Below, piece after piece: positions 41,174 through 49,912 of a stretch of 64,000 nucleotides of DNA; the stretch's first letter is position 1, and every line of letters begins with the position of its first letter. Source of the stretch: Acidobacteriaceae bacterium (GTDB taxonomy: Bacteria > Acidobacteriota > Terriglobia > Terriglobales > Acidobacteriaceae); NCBI GenBank assembly GCA_027449965.1, contig DAIDKP010000006.1:1-64000 (forward strand), read 5' to 3'. Under the pieces are notes generated by a model. That model was not told the origin of the DNA. It worked only from the letters and a program-made list of their open reading frames with translations, and did not search any database. A program made the position numbers and the translations under genes.

Positions 41174-42487
41174 ATGGGCGGCAGGCAGTTGGGACAAGCA
41201 GCGACGAGATGGATGTGGGTGTGGCTGGTGGGCGTGTGCGCCCTTGCCTGGGCACAAAAGGTGGAGCAGCCGCGGTTGATCCATCCGGGCCATGGGCCAG
41301 ACGGGAAGCCGCAGACGACGTTTCTGGTGCATCGGCTGGGGATGGACCATGCCGAGGGCATTTCAACGATGGATGTGAATGGGGATGGATGGCCGGACCT
41401 GTTGAGCGGCGCGTACTGGTATGAGAATCCGGGAGCGAACGGCGGCGAGTGGACGCGGCATCAGTATCGCCAGGTGGGGATTCTGAACGAATTTGTCTCT
41501 GACAGCGGCGAGTGGGCGGTGGACGTGAATCACGATGGTCGTCCGGATGTGGTGACGACGGGCTGGATGCTGAACGGGCTGTGGTGGTTTGAGAATCCGG
41601 GCAAGGCGGGCGGCCTGTGGGCCGAGCACAAGATCACCGACAGCTATGACACCGAAGGCGGTGTGATGGCCGACATCAATGGCGATGGCAAGCCGGATAT
41701 CGCGCTGGCGCACTATAACCACTCGGGAATTCTGTGGGTGGATTTTTCCGGGCCGGTACCGCGGGTGCATCACGTGGGCAAGCGCGCGCAGGATGGGCAT
41801 GGGATTGGCGTAGCCGATATCGATGGCGACGGCAAGCCGGACCTGCTGACACCGTACGGATGGTTCCGGAACATCGACGCCGATCATGACAAATGGGAGT
41901 GGCACCCGGACTGGAATCTGGGCGATGCGGGATTTCCGATTCTGGGCTACGACGTGAACAACGACGGCAGGATGGACATCATTTACGGCCAGGGGCACAG
42001 CTATGGCCTCTATTGGCTGGAGCAGCGCGGCACGGGCAGCACGCGGCACTGGGTGCGGCATGTGATTGACGAAAGCTACTCGCAGATTCATGCGCTGAAG
42101 CTGGCCGATATCAACGGCGATGGTCAGCCGGAGCTGATTGCGGGCAAGCGCTATCGCGGACACAGCGGACATGATCCGGGATCGTATGACCCGCTGGTGG
42201 TCTATTACTACACGATTGACCGGAAGCACGGGACGTTTACGCGCCACTCGATCTCGGTGAACGGCACGGCGGGAGTGGGCACGCAGATTCTGGCGCTGGA
42301 CCTGGACAAGGACGGCGATGTGGACCTGGCGACGGCGGGCAAGACGGGCGTTCACTTCTTTGAAAATCTGACCGTGGACAAGGTGCCGGCGGCGCTGCGG
42401 GAGCAGGAGTTGCTGCTTGATCCGAACTGGCCGTATGTCGGTGAAGGGGTGCGGGTGCAGCAGGAGGATGGCCCAGGGATTGAGTAG
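41174..42487 (+). CDS. Secreted FG-GAP/VCBS repeat protein
   Basis: A 437-residue protein with a signal peptide (WMWVWLVGVCALAWAQ) and about seven calcium-binding repeats: DVNGDGWPDLL, DVNHDGRPDVV, DINGDGKPDIA, DIDGDGKPDLL, DVNNDGRMDII, DINGDGQPELI and DLDKDGDVDLA. These form a seven-bladed beta-propeller like integrin alpha heads. In Acidobacteria such proteins are often exported carbohydrate- or surface-binding modules. It stands alone on the plus strand. No catalytic motif was seen. Confidence 0.8.
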   Translation: MGGRQLGQAATRWMWVWLVGVCALAWAQKVEQPRLIHPGHGPDGKPQTTFLVHRLGMDHAEGISTMDVNGDGWPDLLSGAYWYENPGANGGEWTRHQYRQVGILNEFVSDSGEWAVDVNHDGRPDVVTTGWMLNGLWWFENPGKAGGLWAEHKITDSYDTEGGVMADINGDGKPDIALAHYNHSGILWVDFSGPVPRVHHVGKRAQDGHGIGVADIDGDGKPDLLTPYGWFRNIDADHDKWEWHPDWNLGDAGFPILGYDVNNDGRMDIIYGQGHSYGLYWLEQRGTGSTRHWVRHVIDESYSQIHALKLADINGDGQPELIAGKRYRGHSGHDPGSYDPLVVYYYTIDRKHGTFTRHSISVNGTAGVGTQILALDLDKDGDVDLATAGKTGVHFFENLTVDKVPAALREQELLLDPNWPYVGEGVRVQQEDGPGIE

Positions 42488-42577
42488 GGGCGAGTCGAGT
42501 AGCGAATGGCAAAGCAGGTGGAGACGTGAAGCGGCTCCGCATGGTTTCAGGTTTGCATTCGTTCAGGTTGGATTCGT

Positions 42578-43021
42578 TCAGGCGCGATCGGCGAGACAGG
42601 CCGCACACTGGCAGTGGCGGCGGAGGAAGTCCCAGGAGTAGATGCCTGCGGTGTGGCCATCCTGCCACTGAAACTGGATGGCGTATCGGCCTGTGGCCTG
42701 CGCACTGGCTGGCCGGGCGGGCGGCTCATAGAGCGGCAGAAGCTGAGCGGCGCGCGGCTTGGGCTGGCCGGGTTCGCGGCCCTCGTTTTTGCGCTCTTCG
42801 ACACAGGTGGCGCAAGGACAGGCGTGGCGCAACCAGGCAAAGCTCCACTGGCTTTGATGGCCGTCGGTCCAGTCGATCTCCATGCCGGTGCCTTCGGTTT
42901 GATGGATGCGAACTTTGGCGGGGGTGAGGGCTTCCCGGGTGAGCCTGCGGGCGCGGGCTTCGTCGCGCTCGCGCTTCTCCTGCTCTTCGCGGCTGAGGAA
43001 CTGAATGCCTTCGTGACTCAT
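42578..43021 (-). CDS. DUF971 (gamma-butyrobetaine hydroxylase N-terminal-like) protein
   Basis: A 147-residue protein. The segment MEIDWTDGHQSQWSFAWLRH, then ACPCATCVEE, matches the DUF971 domain, a small zinc-binding fold also found at the N-terminus of gamma-butyrobetaine hydroxylases. The C-terminal FQWQDGHTAGIYSWDFLRRH and CQCAACL complete the domain. Free-standing DUF971 proteins are associated with iron-sulfur proteins in some bacteria; no such gene is adjacent. Cytosolic. Confidence 0.8.
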   Translation of the reverse strand: MSHEGIQFLSREEQEKRERDEARARRLTREALTPAKVRIHQTEGTGMEIDWTDGHQSQWSFAWLRHACPCATCVEERKNEGREPGQPKPRAAQLLPLYEPPARPASAQATGRYAIQFQWQDGHTAGIYSWDFLRRHCQCAACLADRA

Positions 43022-43056
43022 AGTTCTATTGTGCCTGAAGGAAGACAGGGCGTGAA

Positions 43057-44088
43057 TCAGTGAGTGAGTTCGACGGCGGCACGGGTCGCTTCGGCACGCG
43101 AGGACGGATCGTCGAGCCGGCCAAAGATCATCTTGCCGCTGGCGGTCTGGAGGACGCTGGTGACGGTGATTTCGACGGAACGACCGATGGCGCGTCGAGC
43201 ATGATCGACGACGACCATGGTGCCGTCATCGAGATAGCCGACACCCTGGTTGTACTCCTTGCCCTCTTTCAGGATCATGATCTGCATTTTTTCGCCCGGC
43301 AGAAAGACGGGGCGAAGAGCGTTGGCAAGATCGTTGACGTTGAGCACCTCGACGTGGTGAATCTGGGCGACTTTGTTGAGGTTGAAGTCATTGGTGACGA
43401 CGCGCGCATCCCATTTGCGGGCCAGCTCCAGCAGCTTGAGATCGACCTCGCGGATGGCAGGAAAATCGTCGGCGACAATCTGCACCTGAAAGCCGGGAAT
43501 AGACTGCATACGCTGGAGTACGTCGAGTCCGCGGCGGCCCCGCTGACGGCGCGAGGCATCCGTGGAGTCGGCGACCAGTTGCAGCTCATGCAGAACAAAC
43601 TCCGGAACCACGAACAGGCCGTCGAGAAAACCTGTCTCGGCGACGTCTGCGATGCGCCCGTCGATGATGACGGAAGTATCGAGAATGCGGACGGATGCGC
43701 GCGGTGCTTTTTCTCCGGTGAAGAGATGGCCCAGCGCGGCAGAATTAAGGCGATCGCCCTGGTGAGCGCCGATGAGCAGGCCGAGATATCCCATGAGCAG
43801 CAGGACGAAGAGCTGGATGGCGGCAGCGGTGGCTCCGGCAGGGATGGCGGCGCGCAGTACGAGCGTGACGAGCAAGGCAGCGACGACCCCGAGGACTCCG
43901 CCGAGGACCGCACCGAGAAGTCGATGAAGAGCAAGAGCGCGAATACGAAACTCGATGAGGATGACGGCAACTGCGGCAGCGGCACCCAGCGCGGCGGCAG
44001 GCAAAGCGGAGATCCCAAATGGATGCAGGAAGGAACAGAGAGACGCGACCAGGGAAAGAAAGAGAATCCGTAACAGAATGAGATTCAT
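43057..44088 (-). CDS. PIN/TRAM-domain membrane protein (YacL-like)
   Basis: A 343-residue protein: about four membrane helices in the first 110 residues, then a PIN nuclease domain (RILDTSVIIDGRIADVAETG with the first acidic residues, VVTNDFNLNKVAQIHHVEVL with the last) and a C-terminal TRAM domain (GVGYLDDGTMVVVDHARRAI). This is the YacL architecture of Gram-positive and acidobacterial proteins, probably an RNA-binding nuclease at the membrane. The start at 44088 (MNLILLRILF) is preferred to the much longer open frame that runs over the sigma operon on the other strand. Confidence 0.85.
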   Translation of the reverse strand: MNLILLRILFLSLVASLCSFLHPFGISALPAAALGAAAAVAVILIEFRIRALALHRLLGAVLGGVLGVVAALLVTLVLRAAIPAGATAAAIQLFVLLLMGYLGLLIGAHQGDRLNSAALGHLFTGEKAPRASVRILDTSVIIDGRIADVAETGFLDGLFVVPEFVLHELQLVADSTDASRRQRGRRGLDVLQRMQSIPGFQVQIVADDFPAIREVDLKLLELARKWDARVVTNDFNLNKVAQIHHVEVLNVNDLANALRPVFLPGEKMQIMILKEGKEYNQGVGYLDDGTMVVVDHARRAIGRSVEITVTSVLQTASGKMIFGRLDDPSSRAEATRAAVELTH

Positions 44089-44370
44089 TGTGAACGACTG
44101 CTCCGGCGGGAGACAAGAAACGATCTGCCGCCAACCCAACCCCGGAGTATGCACAGGCGAAGATAGGGTCGTCAAGCGAAAACAGAAAGAAAATACAGAT
44201 ACTTGCGCTGTCCGGCGAGCAAGCCGGTGGCCGACGCGAACGCCAGCAAGGCCAGGCGCGAGAAGGACGGCCACGGACAAACGAAACGCGAGCGGAAGAA
44301 AATCTTCGATGGGTGCATCCGAAAGGCGGAAGCGACGCGGTATAGAAGACAGAGGGACAGGAGACGGAGC

Positions 44371-44949
44371 ATGAACGTGCCGCTGGAGTCGTCGCCGAAA
44401 GAAGCGGCGACAGGCAAGGAAGAATGGCGGCTGGAGACTTGGTTGCAGCGCTTTGCCTCGATGGTCTATTCGCTGGCGATGCGCATGACGGGCGATGCGG
44501 GGCTGGCCGAAGAGCTGACCCAGGATGTGTTTCTGGAGCTGGATCGGAACCGCGGTCGGATGCAGGGCGAGGACCATATCCGACGATGGCTGCGGCAGGT
44601 TGCGATGCATCGCGCGGTGGATGCGCTGCGGCGAAGAGACCACCGAGAGCCGGGATGGGACCAGGGCCGGTGGTTGGGACTGGAGGAGTGGCAGGAGAAG
44701 CCGGCAGACGAGTCTGGCGAGCGCGTTCCGTGGAGCGCAAAGATCGAGCGCTGGCTGCTGCAATTGCCGGAGACGCAGCGCAAGGCTTTGCTGCTGCGAT
44801 ATCAGGAAGGGATGACGCCGGAAGAGATTGCCGAAACGGTAGGCGCGCCGCTGGCGACGGTCAAAAGCCAGTTGCAGCGCGGCTTGAAGGCGATACGCGG
44901 GCTGGCGAAAACAGCCGGAGCATGGAAGGAGATGGGCGATGTGGAATGA
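44371..44949 (+). CDS. ECF-type RNA polymerase sigma factor
   Basis: A 192-residue sigma factor with region 2 (FASMVYSLAMRMTGDAGLAE, then ELTQDVFLELDRNR) and region 4 (LPETQRKALLLRYQEGMTPE, then EIAETVGAPLATVKSQLQRG). GGAGACGGAGC precedes the ATG. It overlaps the next gene by 11 bases. First gene of a four-gene operon encoding a membrane protein and two exported proteins, so it probably responds to an envelope signal. The 280 bases between it and the divergent PIN gene show no clear promoter. Confidence 0.9.
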   Translation: MNVPLESSPKEAATGKEEWRLETWLQRFASMVYSLAMRMTGDAGLAEELTQDVFLELDRNRGRMQGEDHIRRWLRQVAMHRAVDALRRRDHREPGWDQGRWLGLEEWQEKPADESGERVPWSAKIERWLLQLPETQRKALLLRYQEGMTPEEIAETVGAPLATVKSQLQRGLKAIRGLAKTAGAWKEMGDVE

Positions 44950-45436
44950 CGAAGAGGAACCGACGCGGGACGCAGATGTGGCCAGGCTGGAAGCGATGCT
45001 GCAGGAGGGATTGCGGAGGCGCGATGTGCCGGAGGGATTGCAGGAGCGGATTGTGGCGCGAGCCTTGACTGCGCGCGAGGAGACTGTACGCGAGGGGACT
45101 GTACGCGAGGGGGCTGTACGCGAGGGGGCTGCGCGCGCCACAGCTTTACTGGGCAAAGAGCCACGGCGAACGAATGTGCGGCGTGACATGTCTGGAAGAA
45201 GAATCGGTGGGCGGTTGCTGCGATTTCCGCTGGAAGGCCGTCGCTGGGCTGTGCAGCGCATTGCAGCCAGTGTGTTGCTGGGCGTGATGGTAGCTGGCGC
45301 GGCAGCGTATTTCCAGGCCGAGCAACGGCGAAGGGAACAGAGAGCGGAAGAGGCACGGGCGCAGGTGATGGAAGCGTTACGGATCACCAGCCAGACACTG
45401 GATAAGGTGCAGACGCAGCTCCGTAACGGGGAATGA
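44939..45436 (+). CDS. One-pass membrane protein, putative anti-sigma factor
   Basis: A 165-residue protein with a charged cytosolic N-terminus, a run of five-residue VREG-type repeats (about 49-64), one membrane helix (VQRIAASVLLGVMVAGAAAY) and a coiled-coil-like C-terminus (AEQRRREQRAEEARAQVMEA). Position after an ECF gene suggests it holds that sigma factor at the membrane. The zinc anti-sigma HxxxCxxC motif is absent, so the binding mode would be different. Start overlaps the sigma stop. Confidence 0.7.
   Translation: MWNDEEEPTRDADVARLEAMLQEGLRRRDVPEGLQERIVARALTAREETVREGTVREGAVREGAARATALLGKEPRRTNVRRDMSGRRIGGRLLRFPLEGRRWAVQRIAASVLLGVMVAGAAAYFQAEQRRREQRAEEARAQVMEALRITSQTLDKVQTQLRNGE
45075..45134 (+). 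repeat. 15-base tandem repeat inside the putative anti-sigma gene
   Basis: About four copies of a unit like GACTGTACGCGAGGG encode successive ETVREG/TVREG/AVREG/AAR blocks in frame. Copy number could vary between strains without breaking the frame. Confidence 0.75.
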
Positions 45437-45485
45437 ACGACGGGATCGCAGCGAAGGTTCAAACGAACGATCAGGAGAGATCAGG

Positions 45486-46046
45486 ATGAAGAAGCGTAGA
45501 GTTTTGGGCGGAGTGCTGTTGGCATGGGGAATGACGGCGGGAATGGGGTGGGGACAGTTGCCGGCTCCTTCGCCGGTGGAGCAGCAACTGGCGGCGAAGG
45601 CCAAGCACGTGACCGAGGTGACGCTGAACCAGAACATGTTGCAGTTTGCGGCGAAGTTCATGAGCGGCAAGGACAGCGATAAGGACAAGGATGTGGCCAG
45701 GCTGATCCAGGGTTTGCAGGGCATCTATGTGCGGGAGTACGACTTTGACAAGGATCATGCGTATACGCAGGCGGATCTGGATGCATTCCGGAAGTATATG
45801 GAGGGCGCGTCGTGGTCGCCGATGGTGCGTGATCGAACGCGCGGGGTCATCGAGGGATCCGATGTCTTTGTGAAGCTGGTGAATGGCCAGATGCAGGGGC
45901 TGTATGTGCTGGATGCCGAGGCGCGGGAGATTGACCTGGTGTTGATTCTGGGTCCGATTGATGTGAACAGTCTGAGCGAGTTGGGCGGATCGTTTGGAAT
46001 TCCCAAGGATGCGGTGAAAAAAGCACAGAAGAAGGTGACGCAATGA
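45486..46046 (+). CDS. DUF4252-domain exported protein
   Basis: A 186-residue protein with a signal peptide (VLGGVLLAWGMTAGMGWGQ) and the DUF4252 pattern: LIQGLQGIYVREYDFDKDHA, then GSDVFVKLVNGQMQGLYVLD and AREIDLVLILGPIDVNSLSE. Such domains are found in exported proteins of Bacteroidetes and Acidobacteria, often beside ECF sigma factors. Role unknown. It follows the putative anti-sigma gene by 49 bases with AGGAGAG upstream. Confidence 0.78.
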   Translation: MKKRRVLGGVLLAWGMTAGMGWGQLPAPSPVEQQLAAKAKHVTEVTLNQNMLQFAAKFMSGKDSDKDKDVARLIQGLQGIYVREYDFDKDHAYTQADLDAFRKYMEGASWSPMVRDRTRGVIEGSDVFVKLVNGQMQGLYVLDAEAREIDLVLILGPIDVNSLSELGGSFGIPKDAVKKAQKKVTQ

Positions 46047-46588
46047 CACGACGAGCCTATGGATGGATGGCGGCGGGACTGGGTGGAGTGATGGTAGTGG
46101 CGATGGTGCTGGCCGCGACTCCGCAGGGCGCGGTGCTGGCGGCAAGCGAAGATGAACGAGCCTTTCACGCGCTGCAGCAGGCACTGGAAGCGCGCTGGGG
46201 CGGGCATGTGCAGCATATTCCGATGCAGTGGCTGGTGAGCGGGATGGCGGGCGCGTATACGCACGGCGGCGTGAGCCGGATGCGGCTGGCAGAGATGGAC
46301 CATCTGCCGAAGCGCATCGATGGGGCGGAGATGGAGTCACTGGCGACGGCCAGAATGGGCACAGGGTGGCAACGCATTGTGCGCGAGACGAGCCGCGAAG
46401 GCGATGAACAAAGCCTGATCTATGTGAAGCCGGAGGGCAACCGGCTGGCGATGATGGTGGTGGATTTCGACAACGGCGAGATGGACATGGTCGAGATGGC
46501 GATTCAACCGAATCAGCTCTCGAAACAGATTCGTCGCTGGGAAGATCAGGACGCGCAGCACAACACAACCGCAACGGACGGAGAATAA
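46043..46588 (+). CDS. Exported protein, last gene of the sigma operon
   Basis: A 181-residue protein with an N-terminal hydrophobic helix (GWMAAGLGGVMVVAMVLAAT) and a soluble domain containing IPMQWLVSGMAGAYTHGGVS and NRLAMMVVDFDNGEMDMVEM. The latter resembles the second half of DUF4252 proteins, so it may be a divergent paralogue of the upstream gene. ATGA overlap with that gene indicates coupled translation. A hairpin follows at 46627. Confidence 0.65.
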   Translation: MTRRAYGWMAAGLGGVMVVAMVLAATPQGAVLAASEDERAFHALQQALEARWGGHVQHIPMQWLVSGMAGAYTHGGVSRMRLAEMDHLPKRIDGAEMESLATARMGTGWQRIVRETSREGDEQSLIYVKPEGNRLAMMVVDFDNGEMDMVEMAIQPNQLSKQIRRWEDQDAQHNTTATDGE

Positions 46589-46626
46589 GCCGCCGGGAGG
46601 ACGGAGCGGCGGATATACGGAGCAAA

Positions 46627-46655
46627 CAAGGCCAGGCGAAGAATGCCTGGCCTTG
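46627..46655. terminator. Bidirectional hairpin between the sigma operon and pyrC
   Basis: A perfect 11-base stem CAAGGCCAGGC / GCCTGGCCTTG with a seven-base loop lies between two convergent transcription units. There is no long T-run, so termination strength is uncertain. Confidence 0.6.
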
Positions 46656-46702
46656 TCTGCTCCTGCTCTGCTTGCTGAATCAGGCGGGGTGAAACGCAGC
46701 GC

Positions 46703-48034
46703 TCAGGCGGAGTAGACGAGGCGGCCTTCGCTGAGGGTGTAACGAACACGCCCTCGCATGGTCCAGCCGTCGAAGGGTGAGTTGCGGGAGCGGGAGCGGG
46801 AATCGGCGGCGCGCCAGATCCACTTCGCGTCAGGATCGAAGATGACCACGTCGGCGAAGCTGCCGACGGCGAGGGTGCCGCGGCCTTTGAACCCGAGCAG
46901 CGCGGCGGGCTGAGTGCTGAGCAGGCTGAGAACGCGGCTGAGGGGCAATCGCCACTCGCCGTGAAGCCATTGCAGGCACAAGCCAAGCGCGGTTTCGAGG
47001 CCGGTGATGCCGTTGGGGGCGCGCTCAAATTCGACTTCTTTTTCGTGCGCGGCGTGGGGAGCATGGTCGGTGGCGATCGCATCGACCATGCCATCGAGAA
47101 TGCCCTGAATCATGGCATCGCGATCGGCCTCGGAGCGCAGTGGCGGATTCATCTTGGCATGTGTGTTGTAGCAGCCGACGTGCTGCTCGGTGAGCAGAAA
47201 ATGATGCGGCGCCACCTCGCAGGTGACGCGCAGACCGTTTCGTCGCGCCTGATGCACGGCTGCGACAGCCTGCGCGGTGGAGGTGTGGGCGACATGCAGA
47301 TGTGGTCGCGCGCCTTTGCTTTCGCGCTCCAGCTCGGCCACCAGACGAATGTCGCGCTCGACCAGCCCATACTCGGCCTCGGGCGACATGCCGCGCAGTC
47401 CCAGGCGATAGGCGACCGGACCAGCGTTCATGCTCGCTCCTTCGGTGAGGCGCGTGTCTTCGGCGTGCTGGATAACGGGCAGTCCGTGACGGGTGGCGGC
47501 GATGAGCACCTCGCGCATGATGTTGTCGCGCAGGATGGGGTGTCCGTCATCGGTGACGGCGACGGCTCCGGCGGCTTTGAGGGCGGCGAAGTCGTTGAGC
47601 TGTTCGCCTTTGAGCGCACGTGTTGCGGCGCCGATGGGAAAGACGCGGACGCTGGCGTTGCGCTCCGGGGACTGCATCCAGCGGGTAATCTCTGGCGAGT
47701 CGTTGGTGGGGGTGGTGTTGGGCATGGCGGCGACGGCGGTGAAACCACCGGCGGCAGCGGCGGCGGTGCCGGTGGCGATGGTTTCTTTGTGGGTCTGGCC
47801 CGGCTCGCGGAGGTGAACGTGAATATCGATGAGACCCGGAGCTACGACGAGTCCGGTGGCATCGAGCGTGAGAGCGCGCGCGGCATCCTCGGGTGAGAGG
47901 CGAACGCGTCCGGGAGCGGCGACTTCAGCGACATGGCCGTCGCGCAGCAGCAGATCTTTTTTTTCGTCGATGCCGGAGGCGGGATCGATGAGTCGTCCGC
48001 CGCGAAGGAGCGTGAGTGGGGCAGGAAGATTCAT
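46703..48034 (-). CDS. pyrC: Dihydroorotase
   Basis: A 443-residue zinc amidohydrolase cyclising carbamoyl-aspartate to dihydroorotate. The metal site is seen in DIHVHLREPGQTHKE, VIQHAEDTRLTEG, VAHTSTAQAVAAV and the catalytic Asp in IATDHAPHAAHEKE. It is the multi-domain bacterial type, with an N-terminal beta-sandwich part (LLLRDGHVAEVA). Its ATG overlaps the pyrB stop (ATGA), so the two are translated together. Confidence 0.95.
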   Translation of the reverse strand: MNLPAPLTLLRGGRLIDPASGIDEKKDLLLRDGHVAEVAAPGRVRLSPEDAARALTLDATGLVVAPGLIDIHVHLREPGQTHKETIATGTAAAAAGGFTAVAAMPNTTPTNDSPEITRWMQSPERNASVRVFPIGAATRALKGEQLNDFAALKAAGAVAVTDDGHPILRDNIMREVLIAATRHGLPVIQHAEDTRLTEGASMNAGPVAYRLGLRGMSPEAEYGLVERDIRLVAELERESKGARPHLHVAHTSTAQAVAAVHQARRNGLRVTCEVAPHHFLLTEQHVGCYNTHAKMNPPLRSEADRDAMIQGILDGMVDAIATDHAPHAAHEKEVEFERAPNGITGLETALGLCLQWLHGEWRLPLSRVLSLLSTQPAALLGFKGRGTLAVGSFADVVIFDPDAKWIWRAADSRSRSRNSPFDGWTMRGRVRYTLSEGRLVYSA

Positions 48035-49065
48035 TGGGTAACTCCGGAGGAATCAAGCGCTCGTTCGACGAGCGCCATGCGAATCGCCACGCCGTTGCGC
48101 ACCTGGTCGAGGATGCGGGATTGGGCGCCGTCAGCAACCTCGGCGGTGAGTTCCAGGCCGCGTATGACCGGCCCTGGATGCAGAACCGGAGCAGTGGGCG
48201 CGTAAGCGGCCAGCCGCTGGGCGCTGAGTTGGAAGTCGCGGCGATATTCGTCGAGATCAAGCTGAAGACCGGCGAGACGCTCGGCCTGAATGCGCAGCAT
48301 CATGACGATCTGAGAGCTGGCGAGAGCGCGGTCAAAATCTCGTTCGATGATGATGCCTGGACCGATTTCAGCAGCGATGGCAGGCAGCAGAGCAGGCGGC
48401 CCACAAAGCTGAACGCGCGCGCCGAGACGCGGCAGCAGGAGCATGTTGCTGCGAGCCACACGGCTGTGAAGGATGTCTCCGGTGATGGTGACGGTGACGC
48501 CGGTCAGGGTGTCTGCGGTGATGGAAGCAACACCCGGGCGAAGACAGGCAAGGATGGTGCGCAGGTCAAGCAGCGCCTGTGAGGGGTGTTCGTGGAGACC
48601 GTCGCCGGCATTGAGGATGGGCAGCCCGGTGACCTGCGAGAGCAGCCAGGGCGCGCCGGAACTGGGGTGGCGCAGAATGATGGCCTGAGCGCCGAGAGCG
48701 CGCAGCGTGAGGCCGGTGTCCTTGAGCGATTCCCCTTTTTCGATACTGGACGAGAGGCTGGAGACAAGCGTGGTGTCTGCGCCGAGGGACTTGGCGGCGA
48801 GTTCAAAACTGGTACGGGTGCGGGTGGAGGACTCGTAGAAAAGCAAAGCGATCCTGCGCTTGGCGAGTCGGTGGGCGCGAGCGAGCGGGTCTTCGGACTC
48901 CAATGCGCTGGCGCGAGCGAGGATGTGGGTGATCTGATCGAGCGTGAGGTCGGCGACCGAAAGCAGAGAGCCGGGATGCTGGGGCATTGCGGCAAATGGG
49001 ATGGAGGCAGGAAGTGAATTGGGCACGGTGCGCGACGCGCGGACGGATTGGCGATCAACGGTCAT
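48031..49065 (-). CDS. pyrB: Aspartate carbamoyltransferase catalytic subunit
   Basis: Transfers the carbamoyl group to aspartate, the first committed step of pyrimidine synthesis. Signatures: LLFYESSTRTRTSFELAAKS (carbamoyl phosphate binding), LRHPSSGAPWLL and HEHPSQALLDLRTIL, and VLHPGPVIRGLEL near the C-terminus. 344 residues from the first ATG, which is about 30 longer than usual; the later ATG at MPQHPGSLLS is also possible. No regulatory subunit gene is present. Confidence 0.95.
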   Translation of the reverse strand: MTVDRQSVRASRTVPNSLPASIPFAAMPQHPGSLLSVADLTLDQITHILARASALESEDPLARAHRLAKRRIALLFYESSTRTRTSFELAAKSLGADTTLVSSLSSSIEKGESLKDTGLTLRALGAQAIILRHPSSGAPWLLSQVTGLPILNAGDGLHEHPSQALLDLRTILACLRPGVASITADTLTGVTVTITGDILHSRVARSNMLLLPRLGARVQLCGPPALLPAIAAEIGPGIIIERDFDRALASSQIVMMLRIQAERLAGLQLDLDEYRRDFQLSAQRLAAYAPTAPVLHPGPVIRGLELTAEVADGAQSRILDQVRNGVAIRMALVERALDSSGVTQ

Positions 49066-49242
49066 AGGGTTCCCGAGTTAGTTTACTCAGACAGGGCACA
49101 GTTGCGCTGTGGGGATGGCAAAAAGTGGGACTGAGCCGGGGATGAAAGGCGGACGAAGGATGCCTGCGGATGATCTGAAACAGGAACGGGATGGAACTGG
49201 ATGAAATTCAGCGAATTGCAAGTCAGCCAGCTCCGATTCAGC

Positions 49243-49815
49243 CTACCCTTCTACACGTTCCACGAGGAGCACCTGCTCATCGTCATCGACTTCGCGAAAC
49301 TTGACCTCGATGATCTCGCGGCTGCTGGTGGGCACACTTCGTCCGATGTAGGTGGCCTCAATGGGCAGTTCGCGATGGCCGCGGTCAATGAGCACGGCGA
49401 GCTGGACGCGGCGAGGGCGTCCGTGATCGAAGAGCGCATCGAGGGCCGCGCGGACGGTGCGTCCGGTGTAGAGGACATCGTCGCAGAGGATGACATCGCG
49501 CCCGTTGACGTCCATGGCCGGATCGACAGAGCGCACGATGGGGCGATCGTCGTGGGTGCTGAGGTCATCGCGATAGAACTGGATGTCGAGGACGCCGGTG
49601 TCGATGGGGCGCTTCTCGATGGTGCTGATGAGCGCGGCAAGCCGCGTGGCCAGCGGGACTCCGCGCCGCTTGATGCCGACAAGCATGAGGTCCTGAGTAG
49701 CGTTGGTCTTTTCGACGATCTCATGCGCGAGTCGCACGAGGGTCCGCTCAATCTCTGAGGCCGACATCAGGCGACTTTTTTCACGTAGTTTCGGGGTATG
49801 GGCGGCTTCAGTCAT
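49243..49815 (-). CDS. pyrR: Bifunctional PyrR (pyr regulator / uracil phosphoribosyltransferase)
   Basis: A 190-residue protein with the PRPP-binding motif DVILCDDVLYTGRTVRAALD and the PyrR segments LMLVGIKRRGVPLATRLA and LAVLIDRGHRELPIEATYIG. In Firmicutes PyrR binds pyr mRNA in the presence of UMP and promotes termination. Here the 177 bases to pyrB and the short leader show no recognisable PyrR-binding loop, so control may differ. First gene of the pyr cluster, behind the promoter at 49873. Confidence 0.92.
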   Translation of the reverse strand: MTEAAHTPKLREKSRLMSASEIERTLVRLAHEIVEKTNATQDLMLVGIKRRGVPLATRLAALISTIEKRPIDTGVLDIQFYRDDLSTHDDRPIVRSVDPAMDVNGRDVILCDDVLYTGRTVRAALDALFDHGRPRRVQLAVLIDRGHRELPIEATYIGRSVPTSSREIIEVKFREVDDDEQVLLVERVEG

Positions 49816-49872
49816 GAGGAACTCCGGTGCGTCTCAACGGGATGGAAGAACGGCGAAAAATGCGTTGCTGTC

Positions 49873-49901
49873 ATTGTAGCCGGGTGCGATGAGGATGGAA
49901 A
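49873..49901 (-). promoter_or_regulatory. Possible pyrR promoter
   Basis: Minus-strand TTTCCA (49901-49896) and TACAAT (49878-49873) are 17 bases apart. The expected transcript starts about 50 bases before the pyrR ATG, leaving no room for a leader attenuator. Confidence 0.4.
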
Positions 49902-49912
49902 CGGTGTGAAGA

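Noticed and set aside
43057..45462. 801-codon frame running from the PIN gene across the sigma operon
   Set aside because: Only the last 343 codons encode the PIN/TRAM protein; the upstream part is Ser/Arg/Pro-rich shadow sequence of the sigma operon on the other strand.
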